NCBI GenBank assembly: GCA_934591815.1
Contig: CAKTPV010000006.1
Span: forward strand, 43,204-107,203
Reading direction: 5' to 3'
Length of the DNA stretch: 64,000 nt
Source: an uncultured Oscillospiraceae bacterium
Lineage (GTDB): Bacteria; Bacillota; Clostridia; Oscillospirales; Oscillospiraceae
The notes under the pieces are model-generated. The model worked only from the letters and a program-made list of their open reading frames with translations, was not told the origin of the DNA and ran no database searches. A program made the translations under genes and the position numbers. Shown here one piece after another: positions 55,386-62,601 of the stretch (position 1 is its first letter; the number at the start of each line of letters is the position of its first letter).

Positions 55386-56015
55386 ATGCATGACCAGTTT
55401 AGAGATATTTTCACACCCCGCGAACTGATGACCCTTGCGTCTATCGTTCAAGTCGGTGATGCTACTTACCGCGAGTTGATGGAGACTCAGCGTCCGATGT
55501 TTGGGCACCCTTACTTTGACGATACGCGAGGTCGTATAAGAACAAAAGTTGTGCAAATGCAGTGTGAAATTGAAAGTCACGATCCTAAATTTCCGTTTGA
55601 ATTTGTGCAGCGTGAATTTCAATATAACCAACGGGTTCCCGAACTGAGAAATAAAAAAGTTATCCTCCATGTTGCACGCAGTGCATCTCCCAATGATTTG
55701 CCATATCCGTCTAAGTATAAGGTTAATCTGTCAAACAACAACCACGTCATACAGCGGCAAATGGTTATTGACGATGATTTGACGCCGCCTTATGGTGATG
55801 CGCCATACTACGGCATTTTGACCTTCGGTGGACGCGGACAGACCTTTGCTGTTGTCCAGTTTCCCGAACCCGGCTATACCGGAGTAGCTGAACAATTCTT
55901 CCTGCCGCAGATTACAGTAAATGGCGAGAGCGAAAATGCAAAGGTGTTCGAGCGCAAAAAAGCTGCGTTGAAAAAAGAGATACTGGCACACGGCATTCAG
56001 GAGGGTATTTCGTGA
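55386..56015 (+). CDS. Unrecognised protein, first gene of the cargo cassette
   Basis: 209 residues from ATG 55386 (GGAGGG at 7 nt; an earlier TTG lies in the operator). I do not recognise a family. It is soluble, without signal peptide or membrane segment. The N-terminal part (FTPRELMTLASIVQ, YRELMETQ) is helical; the middle is beta-rich (KVILHVARSASPNDLPYPSKYK, YYGILTFGGRGQTFAVVQF); the C-terminus is a basic helix. The stop overlaps the GTG of the XRE-peptidase gene by 4 nt, so the two proteins are made together. The low GC sets the pair apart from its flanks. Confidence 0.75.
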   Translation: MHDQFRDIFTPRELMTLASIVQVGDATYRELMETQRPMFGHPYFDDTRGRIRTKVVQMQCEIESHDPKFPFEFVQREFQYNQRVPELRNKKVILHVARSASPNDLPYPSKYKVNLSNNNHVIQRQMVIDDDLTPPYGDAPYYGILTFGGRGQTFAVVQFPEPGYTGVAEQFFLPQITVNGESENAKVFERKKAALKKEILAHGIQEGIS

Positions 56016-57166
56016 TTAGTACAATTGTTCCCTCTCGAATAACAGAAGCGCGAGAGGCGCGGGCAATGTCAATGGAGGATTTAGCCGAAGACATTGGAGT
56101 TACCAGACAGTCCGTTTCAAAATATGAGAGGGGCATTGTTAGCCCCTCTCCCGAAATGCTTCAGGCCATTTCTTTTAGCCTTGGTTTTCCTGCGGAGTTC
56201 TTTTATAAAATAGAGGAAAACTCAAACGCAGGCAGCAGTCCCCTTTTTTTTCGTTCAAAATCTAATATTTCAAAAAAGGTTAAGACGGCTTGCCGGTATC
56301 AGATAAAGTGGACAGATGAGATTAAAAAGCAACTCGAAGAATATGTTGATTTTGTCGAGAGAGATTTGCCTACAATCGATGTGGAATATGAAGATTTAAC
56401 TTCTGAAGACATCGAAGAGATGGCTCTGTCCATCAGAAAAAAGTGGGGCATAAATGATGACCCGATTGGTGACCTAATAGGCTTGTTGGAGAACCAAGGT
56501 GTCATTGTAACCCAATTTGCAACGAACAACTATTGTGCATTCAAGGGTATTGATGCTTTTTCTTGCTGGAAAGATGGAACTCCGTACATTCTGTATCATT
56601 CCACACAAAAAAGTGCTGTTCGTACACGGTTTAGCATTTTACATGAACTTGGTCATCTAATTATGCATAGTTCAATCGCAGATGATAATTCTGTAAAAAA
56701 AGAAGTTGTCGATTTAGCTGATGCACAAGCGGATCGGTTTGCGGCAGCTTTCTTACTACCTGCAACCTCTTTTCCAAAGGACATACGAAGCACTTCCTTG
56801 GTTTCACTGGAGTTAATTAAGCGAAAATGGGGAGCAGCTATGTCTACAATAATTAGGCGTTGCGAAACACTTGAACTATTGACCGAAAATCAAATTAACT
56901 ATTTGAAGCGTCAGATGACGACTCAAAAATATTGGCACAAAGAGCCATTGGATGATATTTTGACTGTTGCTGATCCAGAAATGTTACGCGATGCAATCTA
57001 TCTTTTGGTAGATAACAAGGTCATTACCAAATCTGCCTTTATAAACGCATCTGCATTACCGCTTCAAGACTTGAAATGTATCTGTGGATTACCAGATGAA
57101 TTTTTCGATGATTTCAACCAGCGCAAGAAGCCCGCTCTACGGTTAATCAAGAATGAGGAAAGCTAA
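56012..57166 (+). CDS. XRE-ImmA/IrrE fusion protein (regulator plus metallopeptidase)
   Basis: 384 residues, GTG start 56012. The N-terminal HTH (ITEAREARAMSMEDLAEDIGVTRQSVSKYERG, about 9-40) is followed by an ImmA/IrrE peptidase domain with HELGHLIMH (about 212-220, zinc HExxH) and the trailing DAQADRFAAAFLLP Asp/Glu. In ICEBs1 separate ImmR and ImmA proteins control excision by repressor cleavage; here both functions sit in one chain. The partner or substrate may be the upstream protein. Confidence 0.88.
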   Translation: MISTIVPSRITEAREARAMSMEDLAEDIGVTRQSVSKYERGIVSPSPEMLQAISFSLGFPAEFFYKIEENSNAGSSPLFFRSKSNISKKVKTACRYQIKWTDEIKKQLEEYVDFVERDLPTIDVEYEDLTSEDIEEMALSIRKKWGINDDPIGDLIGLLENQGVIVTQFATNNYCAFKGIDAFSCWKDGTPYILYHSTQKSAVRTRFSILHELGHLIMHSSIADDNSVKKEVVDLADAQADRFAAAFLLPATSFPKDIRSTSLVSLELIKRKWGAAMSTIIRRCETLELLTENQINYLKRQMTTQKYWHKEPLDDILTVADPEMLRDAIYLLVDNKVITKSAFINASALPLQDLKCICGLPDEFFDDFNQRKKPALRLIKNEES

Positions 57167-57168
57167 TC

Positions 57169-57213
57169 AAAAGATAAGTGGCAAAGGTAAACCACCTTTG
57201 CCACTTATCTTTT
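57169..57213. terminator. Bidirectional terminator closing the cassette
   Basis: A perfect 20-bp stem (AAAAGATAAGTGGCAAAGGT and its complement) with a 5-nt loop; the right arm overlaps the MobC stop codon. Confidence 0.9.
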
Positions 57214-57556
57214 ACATACTCACCACCGCCGACAGCTTTTTCAGCAGCTCGGACAACGGCTCCCAAAGGTCGGCATAGTCCTTTTGGAGCGCCGCGATCT
57301 CCGAGGGATAGATGCCGTAGGTATTGGCATGGACGGCCACTTGGTTTAGGTTGTTGGCACACCGCCGCTGCAAGGCCACCAGCTCCCGGATGTCCGAGAG
57401 GTCAACATGGAGGACATAGCCGTTGAGCGCCATTTTCCGCATATAGGCTCCCATATTGGAGATCCCGGCCTCGGCCATGCGGCCAGCGATCAATGCCTGT
57501 TCCTCCGGCGTCACCATCACATGAAGATGGACAAAGCGCCGCCGCTTTTTCGTCAA
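57212..57556 (-). CDS. mobC: MobC relaxosome accessory protein
   Basis: 114 residues, TTG start overlapping the upstream stop as TTGA. The ribbon-helix-helix-like N-terminus (RRRFVHLHVMVTPEEQALIAGRMAEAGI) and the helical body with LNQVAVHANTYGIYP are MobC-typical. It helps the relaxase bind and melt oriT. The relaxase gene lies 2.4 kb downstream, separated by the inserted cassette. Confidence 0.88.
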   Translation of the reverse strand: MTKKRRRFVHLHVMVTPEEQALIAGRMAEAGISNMGAYMRKMALNGYVLHVDLSDIRELVALQRRCANNLNQVAVHANTYGIYPSEIAALQKDYADLWEPLSELLKKLSAVVSM

Positions 57557-57726
57557 CGCTCCTCACGCTCCCGGCTGCGGCGCTTGGGTGGGTGTTCCCG
57601 CACCTTATCCAGCGGCTTCTCCTCCGGGGACGGCGCAGGCAGATTGTTGATGATGCCGTCAATCATGTTCCCATTCTGCTCCATCGCAAGCTCGGCGTTC
57701 TTGTTGGGATTGCGTTCCTGCTCCAT
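57553..57726 (-). CDS. DUF4316 domain protein
   Basis: 57 residues from ATG 57726 (AGGAGG). NMIDGIINNLP and the charged tail match the DUF4316 family of these elements. Function unknown; coupled to mobC. Confidence 0.8.
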   Translation of the reverse strand: MEQERNPNKNAELAMEQNGNMIDGIINNLPAPSPEEKPLDKVREHPPKRRSREREER

Positions 57727-57736
57727 AAATGTCCTC

Positions 57737-58315
57737 CTATCTGTCGCCCCGGTCAGGGGCATTTTTCTTTGGGGCGGCTTGCCCCCGGTCAGCCTCGACC
57801 TGTTTTACGGCGGTTTTCATCTGCTCCCGGATCGAACGGGGTCTGTCGGGATTGTCGGGCGCAGGCCGCAGCTCATAGTCAGACGCCTGCCGTTTCGTCA
57901 ATGGCCGTGTGTAGGTCAAATGCCCCCACGCCAGAAACGATCCGTTTTCAACCGGGACGCGCTGATCGTAGTTGACGATCTCATCCGGGGCGTTGCGGGT
58001 CGGCTTGGGGAATGTCCCGATGTCCACAGGGCGCTGGGTGGAATAATACTTGTAACGGCCGGGCGCCTCGGTCTGCTTGACACCGACATTGTAAAGGCGT
58101 TGGTACTCCTGCACCCGCGCCGCAAAATCCTGTTCCAGAGCGGCACGGTCGCAGCCGTAATGCCCCCATTCATACTGCCGCTGGCCGTCCTTGTCATCAT
58201 AGCAAGCCCATGTGACATAGGGCGAGGGCGCAGCGGGGTTATGCCCCAGTGCAAAGCCCCTGCCGTTTTCCAGCATGACGGCCTTGATGATCTCATAGCC
58301 TTGGTTTTTGTCCAT
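57737..58315 (-). CDS. ICE protein of unknown function (two-domain, transfer module)
   Basis: 192 residues from ATG 58315 (GAGGAGG). An N-terminal domain (about 1-75, YEIIKAVMLENGRGFALGHNP ... QYEWGHYG) and a second (about 85-165, YKYYSTQRPVDIGTFPKP ... AWGHLTYTRPLTKRQASDYEL) resemble the polyvalent-protein-associated domains of mobile elements, which may protect incoming DNA. I do not assign a named family. Basic C-terminus. Confidence 0.7.
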   Translation of the reverse strand: MDKNQGYEIIKAVMLENGRGFALGHNPAAPSPYVTWACYDDKDGQRQYEWGHYGCDRAALEQDFAARVQEYQRLYNVGVKQTEAPGRYKYYSTQRPVDIGTFPKPTRNAPDEIVNYDQRVPVENGSFLAWGHLTYTRPLTKRQASDYELRPAPDNPDRPRSIREQMKTAVKQVEADRGQAAPKKNAPDRGDR

Positions 58316-58324
58316 ATAACCTCC

Positions 58325-59281
58325 TCACCGTGATACATCTTTCTCCGCCCGTTTCGCAAAGGGCTGAAGCTGATAGGGGCTTTTGCCGTCCTCCGGGCGC
58401 AGAAAGTCCAGCCTTGCGGCGGCGCGGATGGCGTTCTGGTTGAGCTGCCGCTGCCATGCCCCTTGGCTGGGTGCCCACTTGAAGCCCTCGCTTTTGAGCG
58501 CCTGTCGGGTATCGGCGTCCGGCTTATCCGCAAAAATGAGCTGCAAGCGGTTCTCTGCCTCATTGACCTTGGCCTCCCCGCCGGGGAATGTCCAGCCGAC
58601 AAATTCAGAGCGGTTACTCAGTTCTTCAATGCGCTGGCGCACCCGGCGGATGTTGGCGTTATTGTTGGTGAGCAGATAGGCCGGAAACGGAACGGGGTCT
58701 GTGCGCCAGTCTTGGGACATGGACGCCTTGACCTTTTCCACCTGCTCCGCCGTCAGCTCGGGGCAGCCCTCCAGCGTCTTATGCTTGCGGTAGTAGGCAT
58801 TGACCGCCTTCATCATGGCCTGCTGGGACTCCATCCCCTCCAGTTTTTTTGTGAGCTTTTCCACAGCGAGGTCATCGTCGGCGCTGATACCGCCCCGGCC
58901 TGTGGAGCGGATCTTGTCCAGCAGCTTTTCAATTTCGGCATACTCGCCGTAGTTGCGATCCCGGGCGGCGTTCTGCTTGGCCTTTTTCGCCACGGGGAAA
59001 TTGCCGCCCCCGGTGATCAGAATAGACGGCACACGGGCGTCAATGGCGTTGCGCTCATTGAGGTTTTCCGCCAGCCTGCGGGCGTAGCGGTCAACAAGGG
59101 CATCGATCTTATCATGGTACATGGGATCGACCTGCGCTTTCTGCTTCTCTGCCAGCGCATAGGCTTCATCCACCATCGCCCGGTAGCCCGCCGTGGCCGA
59201 GCCGGGGGCATAGTCGGAATAGCTGTTCATGTCCTTTGCCCGCTTTGCCGCCGCCTCGCTGATCTCATAATATTTAGGCAT
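58325..59281 (-). CDS. ICE protein of unknown function (LPD/DUF3560-like)
   Basis: 318 residues from ATG 59281 (GGAGG at 4 nt). A charged helical body and a C-terminal motif (ENRLQLIFADKPDADTRQAL, GFKWAPSQGAWQRQL) typical of proteins that travel with conjugative elements and large phages. No enzyme motif is seen. Palindrome copy 5 lies 20 bp upstream. Confidence 0.7.
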   Translation of the reverse strand: MPKYYEISEAAAKRAKDMNSYSDYAPGSATAGYRAMVDEAYALAEKQKAQVDPMYHDKIDALVDRYARRLAENLNERNAIDARVPSILITGGGNFPVAKKAKQNAARDRNYGEYAEIEKLLDKIRSTGRGGISADDDLAVEKLTKKLEGMESQQAMMKAVNAYYRKHKTLEGCPELTAEQVEKVKASMSQDWRTDPVPFPAYLLTNNNANIRRVRQRIEELSNRSEFVGWTFPGGEAKVNEAENRLQLIFADKPDADTRQALKSEGFKWAPSQGAWQRQLNQNAIRAAARLDFLRPEDGKSPYQLQPFAKRAEKDVSR

Positions 59282-59300
59282 AATTCCTCCTTTCAGCCGG

Positions 59301-59327
59301 GACTTCGGGACAAAATGTCCCAAAGTC
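59301..59327. repeat. Element palindrome copy 5
   Basis: GACTTCGGGACA-AAA-TGTCCCAAAGTC, 12-bp arms with one mismatch, 20 bp ahead of the LPD-like gene. Confidence 0.92.
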
Positions 59328-59403
59328 CTGTTGCTTGGATGTGGAAAGTATTTCTGCGAAAACAGGGACGGACGGGAAAACATACCGCCCACCCTGAAAG
59401 CGC

Positions 59404-59439
59404 CCCGGAAAAGCCTTGTAAATGCAGGCGTTTTCCGGG
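59404..59439. other. Stem-loop between VLP and LPD-like genes
   Basis: CCCGGAAAAGCC pairs with GGC-TTTTCCGGG (one bulged G) around an 11-nt loop; possible attenuator or RNase processing site. Confidence 0.5.
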
Positions 59440-59455
59440 ACTATTTTTCCACGCA

Positions 59456-59806
59456 CTACCTCCGCTTGCGGCGCATATACGCCCGCTTCTGCTCCCGCAG
59501 GGCAGTCCCGGCGCAAGCCGGGGAGCAGTACCGCTGCCGCCCGTCCGGGAGAAATGCCCTACCGCACACCGGGCAAGGCCGGTTTTCCGTGATGCGCTCC
59601 ACGGTCAGCGACTTTTCCAGCACAGGATCAAGGGGCAGCACCGCCGAACGGAAATAGCGGCAATAAGCGCCCGTCCAGCACTTGCCCAGCATATAGCAGG
59701 GACAGTCCAGCGGCAGGCAGCCAGCATCCTTGTCATAATTGGCACACCACCGCTTCACAAGGGAGCGGATCGCCGCCTTTTCCTGTCGGGTCAATTCACG
59801 GCTCAT
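59456..59806 (-). CDS. Cysteine-rich VLP domain protein
   Basis: 116 residues from ATG 59806. Many Cys in CANYDKDAGCLPLDCPCYMLGKCW and a C-terminal CPVCGRAF ... RYCSPACAG zinc-finger. Matches the cysteine-rich VLP family of Firmicutes ICEs; likely a DNA- or RNA-binding accessory. Confidence 0.88.
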   Translation of the reverse strand: MSRELTRQEKAAIRSLVKRWCANYDKDAGCLPLDCPCYMLGKCWTGAYCRYFRSAVLPLDPVLEKSLTVERITENRPCPVCGRAFLPDGRQRYCSPACAGTALREQKRAYMRRKRR

Positions 59807-59981
59807 TTTTGCCCCCTGTCTTGGGCTTGAGCTGTTCCCGGTAGCAGAACACGCAGCCGATCCCATGCCAGTAGGAGCAGCCGTCACAGCGGGAGCCTTT
59901 GGGCGGCAGGTTGGGCGGAGCACCCTTGAAGTAGCTTTTTTCTTTCATAAAGTCCTCATAGGGGCTGTTGGTAAATCTCAT
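59796..59981 (-). CDS. Small cysteine-rich protein
   Basis: 61 residues, overlapping its neighbours (ATGA with DUF4366, 11 nt with VLP). CDGCSYWHGIGCVFC gives a compact metal-binding motif. Probably a real coupled gene; role unknown. Confidence 0.7.
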   Translation of the reverse strand: MRFTNSPYEDFMKEKSYFKGAPPNLPPKGSRCDGCSYWHGIGCVFCYREQLKPKTGGKNEP

Positions 59982-60697
59982 TCCTCTCCCTCACTTTCCG
60001 TTTCGTCCTCGTCCTCCCAAGGCGGGGTATCGTCGTAATCGTCACCGTAGTCCTCCGCAGCGTCGGCGGCCTGCTGCTTTTTGGGGCGGTAGATCTTAAA
60101 ATACCAGCCAGCCACGCCGCCGATGACCGCCACGGCCAGCACCAGCAGGATCGTCCCGCCGCTGTTCTTGGGCTGCTCCGGCTCGGGGTCAGGCTCCGGC
60201 TCTACCACAGGCACAGGCTCGGGAGCCTTGCCCTGGCACTCGCCCATATTCACGGCGCAGACGGTGCAATCTGTGTTGATAGCACCCACGGCGCATTTGT
60301 CCGCGCAGGCACACTCCGGCAGCTCACCGCCCGCAGCCTGCATCGCCGCCAGCAGGTCGGCCTCGTCCACCATGTTCAAAAAGTAGGTCTGGTACTGCTC
60401 GCCGTCCTCGTCGGTGGGCTTGTCATAGTCAATGACGATGTAAAAGGTGTTGCCGCCGCTGGTCTGCACCGTGATGAACTGCTTGTTGGTGGCCTTGTCG
60501 TAGAGCAGGTCACGGGTCACAAGGTTGCCGTCCTCGGTGAAGCCCTCGCCGGGGTCAACGGTTTCCGTGGGCAGCGGCTCCACCGGGTCAAGCCCATCCC
60601 ATTCCTCACCGCCCCCGGCGTAGGCCGTGACCGCCATGCCGCACATCAAAACAGCGGCGCAGAGCGCCGCCGTCAGCTTCTTCATCCACTTGTTCAT
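59978..60697 (-). CDS. DUF4366 domain secreted membrane protein
   Basis: 239 residues. Signal peptide (about 1-27, ending AYAGG), DUF4366 body with two Cys pairs (CACADKCAVG, CTVCAVNMGEC), a Pro/Glu stalk and a C-terminal membrane anchor (about 183-203). Part of the conjugation channel in Tn1549-like elements. Confidence 0.88.
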   Translation of the reverse strand: MNKWMKKLTAALCAAVLMCGMAVTAYAGGGEEWDGLDPVEPLPTETVDPGEGFTEDGNLVTRDLLYDKATNKQFITVQTSGGNTFYIVIDYDKPTDEDGEQYQTYFLNMVDEADLLAAMQAAGGELPECACADKCAVGAINTDCTVCAVNMGECQGKAPEPVPVVEPEPDPEPEQPKNSGGTILLVLAVAVIGGVAGWYFKIYRPKKQQAADAAEDYGDDYDDTPPWEDEDETESEGEE

Positions 60698-60945
60698 TCG
60701 CTGTCCTCCTTATCCGCAGACTTCGGGACATTCTGTCCCAAAGTGCCGCCGCTCTTGATGGTCTGAAGCAGCACGGGCAGGTCGGTGAGCGAAACGCTCA
60801 TGCCGCGCACGATCTCCACGATCTCGCTGTTCTCGGCCTCCAGCTTTTTCTGTTCCAGCTCCTTGAGCCGTGCCTGCTGCTCGTTGATCTTGGCCGTGAC
60901 CTTTTCGATCTCGGCCTGAATTTTCGCGCTTTTGGAGATAGCCAT
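60694..60945 (-). CDS. DUF4315 family protein
   Basis: 83 residues. A coiled coil (AEIEKVTAKINEQQARLKELEQKKLEAE) followed by a short tail. Coupled to DUF4366 (ATGA). Palindrome copy 6 lies inside its last codons and encodes TLGQNVPK. Confidence 0.88.
   Translation of the reverse strand: MAISKSAKIQAEIEKVTAKINEQQARLKELEQKKLEAENSEIVEIVRGMSVSLTDLPVLLQTIKSGGTLGQNVPKSADKEDSE
60720..60744. repeat. Element palindrome copy 6
   Basis: ACTTCGGGACA-TTC-TGTCCCAAAGT, 11-bp arms with one mismatch, inside the 3' end of the DUF4315 gene. Confidence 0.92.
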
Positions 60946-60957
60946 AAAAACCTCCTG

Positions 60958-62601
60958 TCAAAATAATTTTCCGTAGGCGTAGAAATGGGACTGCCAGTAG
61001 CTCGTGTTGAGGTTGGCGTAGCTGATGGGGTCGCCACAATGAAGCATCCAGCCGTCACCCACATAGATGCCCACATGGGAGATCCCCGGCGTGTCGTAAG
61101 TCCCCGTGAAAAATACCAAGTCACCGGGCTTGGGGCTGCTCGTCCGGGCGGAGATGTTGTATAGCCCCTGCGCCCCCAGCCGTCCGAAGTCCCAGCCGCA
61201 TTGGTTGTAGACATAGCTGACGAAGCCGGAGCAGTCAAAGGATGTGGATGGGCTGCTGCCGCCCCAAACATAGGGGTATCCCACATACTTTTCCGCCTCT
61301 TTCAGAATGGCGGCAAAGGTTTCATCGGCAAGGTAGTCCTCCGGGATCTCATGTGCCGGGGGCTTGCTGGTGTACTTACCCACATAGGGCGAGGACGGGA
61401 ACAGGTCGGGGCGGTTGCCCAGCGTTGCCATGTATAAGGCATACCGGGACAGGGTTTCCTCGCCCATGATGTAAACGGGCAGATGGGAGAGATTGAAGTT
61501 TTCCAGCGTGACATAGCAGATGTAATAGTTGTACGGAACTTCAACATCATAGTTGTTGCCGTCCTCGTCCGTCCAAGTGTCCGTTTCCAAGTAATACCGC
61601 TGTTCCACCACCACATCCTCGGTCAAAATGTACTGGCGGTCAAAGAGCATTTGGAGCGTCCCCCGCACCTCGTCCAGCGTCCACTCGCCCTCATGGAGCG
61701 CACAGACGATGGACAGCAGCACATAGGGATCGTGTTCGATGGTGTCGAGGTCAAAGTGATACTCGTCATAATCGTGGGTGCGGGTGTAGGTGTCGAGGTA
61801 GCGTTGCAGCTCGTCCTCCAAAGCGCAGTAGGCGGCCTCCGCCCCCAGCAGGTCAGCGTCCTCGGCGGCATAGGTGGACGCGCCGATGGCTCCGGCCACG
61901 CCGTTGCCCACCGTCACCAGCGAGGACATACACGATTGCAGCACCACCAGCAGAAGAAACGCCGCCAGCAGCAGGAGCAGCCCGCCGGGGTGTTCCTTGA
62001 TGTAGGCGGACACCTTTTCCGTCAGCTTGCCCGTGACGGACGCCGTACCCTCGGCGGCCTTGGCGGTCTGTCTGGCAGCCTCCCGCGCCTGCTTTGCGTA
62101 CTGGCGCTTGATCTTCTGCTTTTGCAGATACCGGGACACCGCGCCGCCCTCCTGCATTTCCGGGTGTTCCTCCACGGTCTTGCGGTAGTAATAATCCGCT
62201 GTGGCCTTGATATGCTTGCTTTCGGCACGCTCCACCGCCTTTGCGGGGTGTTCCCGGATGGCCTTGCGGAGCTTGCGCCTGCCGAAGCGGTACACGGACT
62301 CCGCCGCCAGCTCGGAACGGTGTGCGCCCTCCGTGCCGACATTTTCATGCTCGACCTCATAGAGCTTGCCATGCACAAAGCCGTGGACGCCGTGTCCGGC
62401 GGTATGGGCAAGGCGCTTGACCGCACCGGGCTTTTTCGGCGGCTTCTGCTTTGCCAGCTTCTCCCGGGCGGCGTCCAGCTTCTCGCCCCGGCGCTCCATC
62501 CGCAGCTTGGACGCCGCCGTTTGCTCCTGCCGGCTTTTCCGCCGAAACTTGGACTTCGGGACATTTTGTCCCGAAGTGGGGTTACTCGTCTGTTCGCTCA
62601 T
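60958..62601 (-). CDS. NlpC/P60 peptidoglycan hydrolase of the transfer apparatus
   Basis: 547 residues from ATG 62601. A basic N-terminus with palindrome copy 7, one membrane helix (about 200-220), an extracytoplasmic domain and a C-terminal NlpC/P60 domain (Cys in SFDCSGFVSYVY, His in ISHVGIYVG). It opens peptidoglycan for the channel. Confidence 0.9.
   Translation of the reverse strand: MSEQTSNPTSGQNVPKSKFRRKSRQEQTAASKLRMERRGEKLDAAREKLAKQKPPKKPGAVKRLAHTAGHGVHGFVHGKLYEVEHENVGTEGAHRSELAAESVYRFGRRKLRKAIREHPAKAVERAESKHIKATADYYYRKTVEEHPEMQEGGAVSRYLQKQKIKRQYAKQAREAARQTAKAAEGTASVTGKLTEKVSAYIKEHPGGLLLLLAAFLLLVVLQSCMSSLVTVGNGVAGAIGASTYAAEDADLLGAEAAYCALEDELQRYLDTYTRTHDYDEYHFDLDTIEHDPYVLLSIVCALHEGEWTLDEVRGTLQMLFDRQYILTEDVVVEQRYYLETDTWTDEDGNNYDVEVPYNYYICYVTLENFNLSHLPVYIMGEETLSRYALYMATLGNRPDLFPSSPYVGKYTSKPPAHEIPEDYLADETFAAILKEAEKYVGYPYVWGGSSPSTSFDCSGFVSYVYNQCGWDFGRLGAQGLYNISARTSSPKPGDLVFFTGTYDTPGISHVGIYVGDGWMLHCGDPISYANLNTSYWQSHFYAYGKLF
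62553..62577. repeat. Element palindrome copy 7
   Basis: ACTTCGGGACA-TTT-TGTCCCGAAGT, perfect 11-bp arms, inside the N-terminal codons of the NlpC/P60 gene (encodes GQNVPK). Confidence 0.95.
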
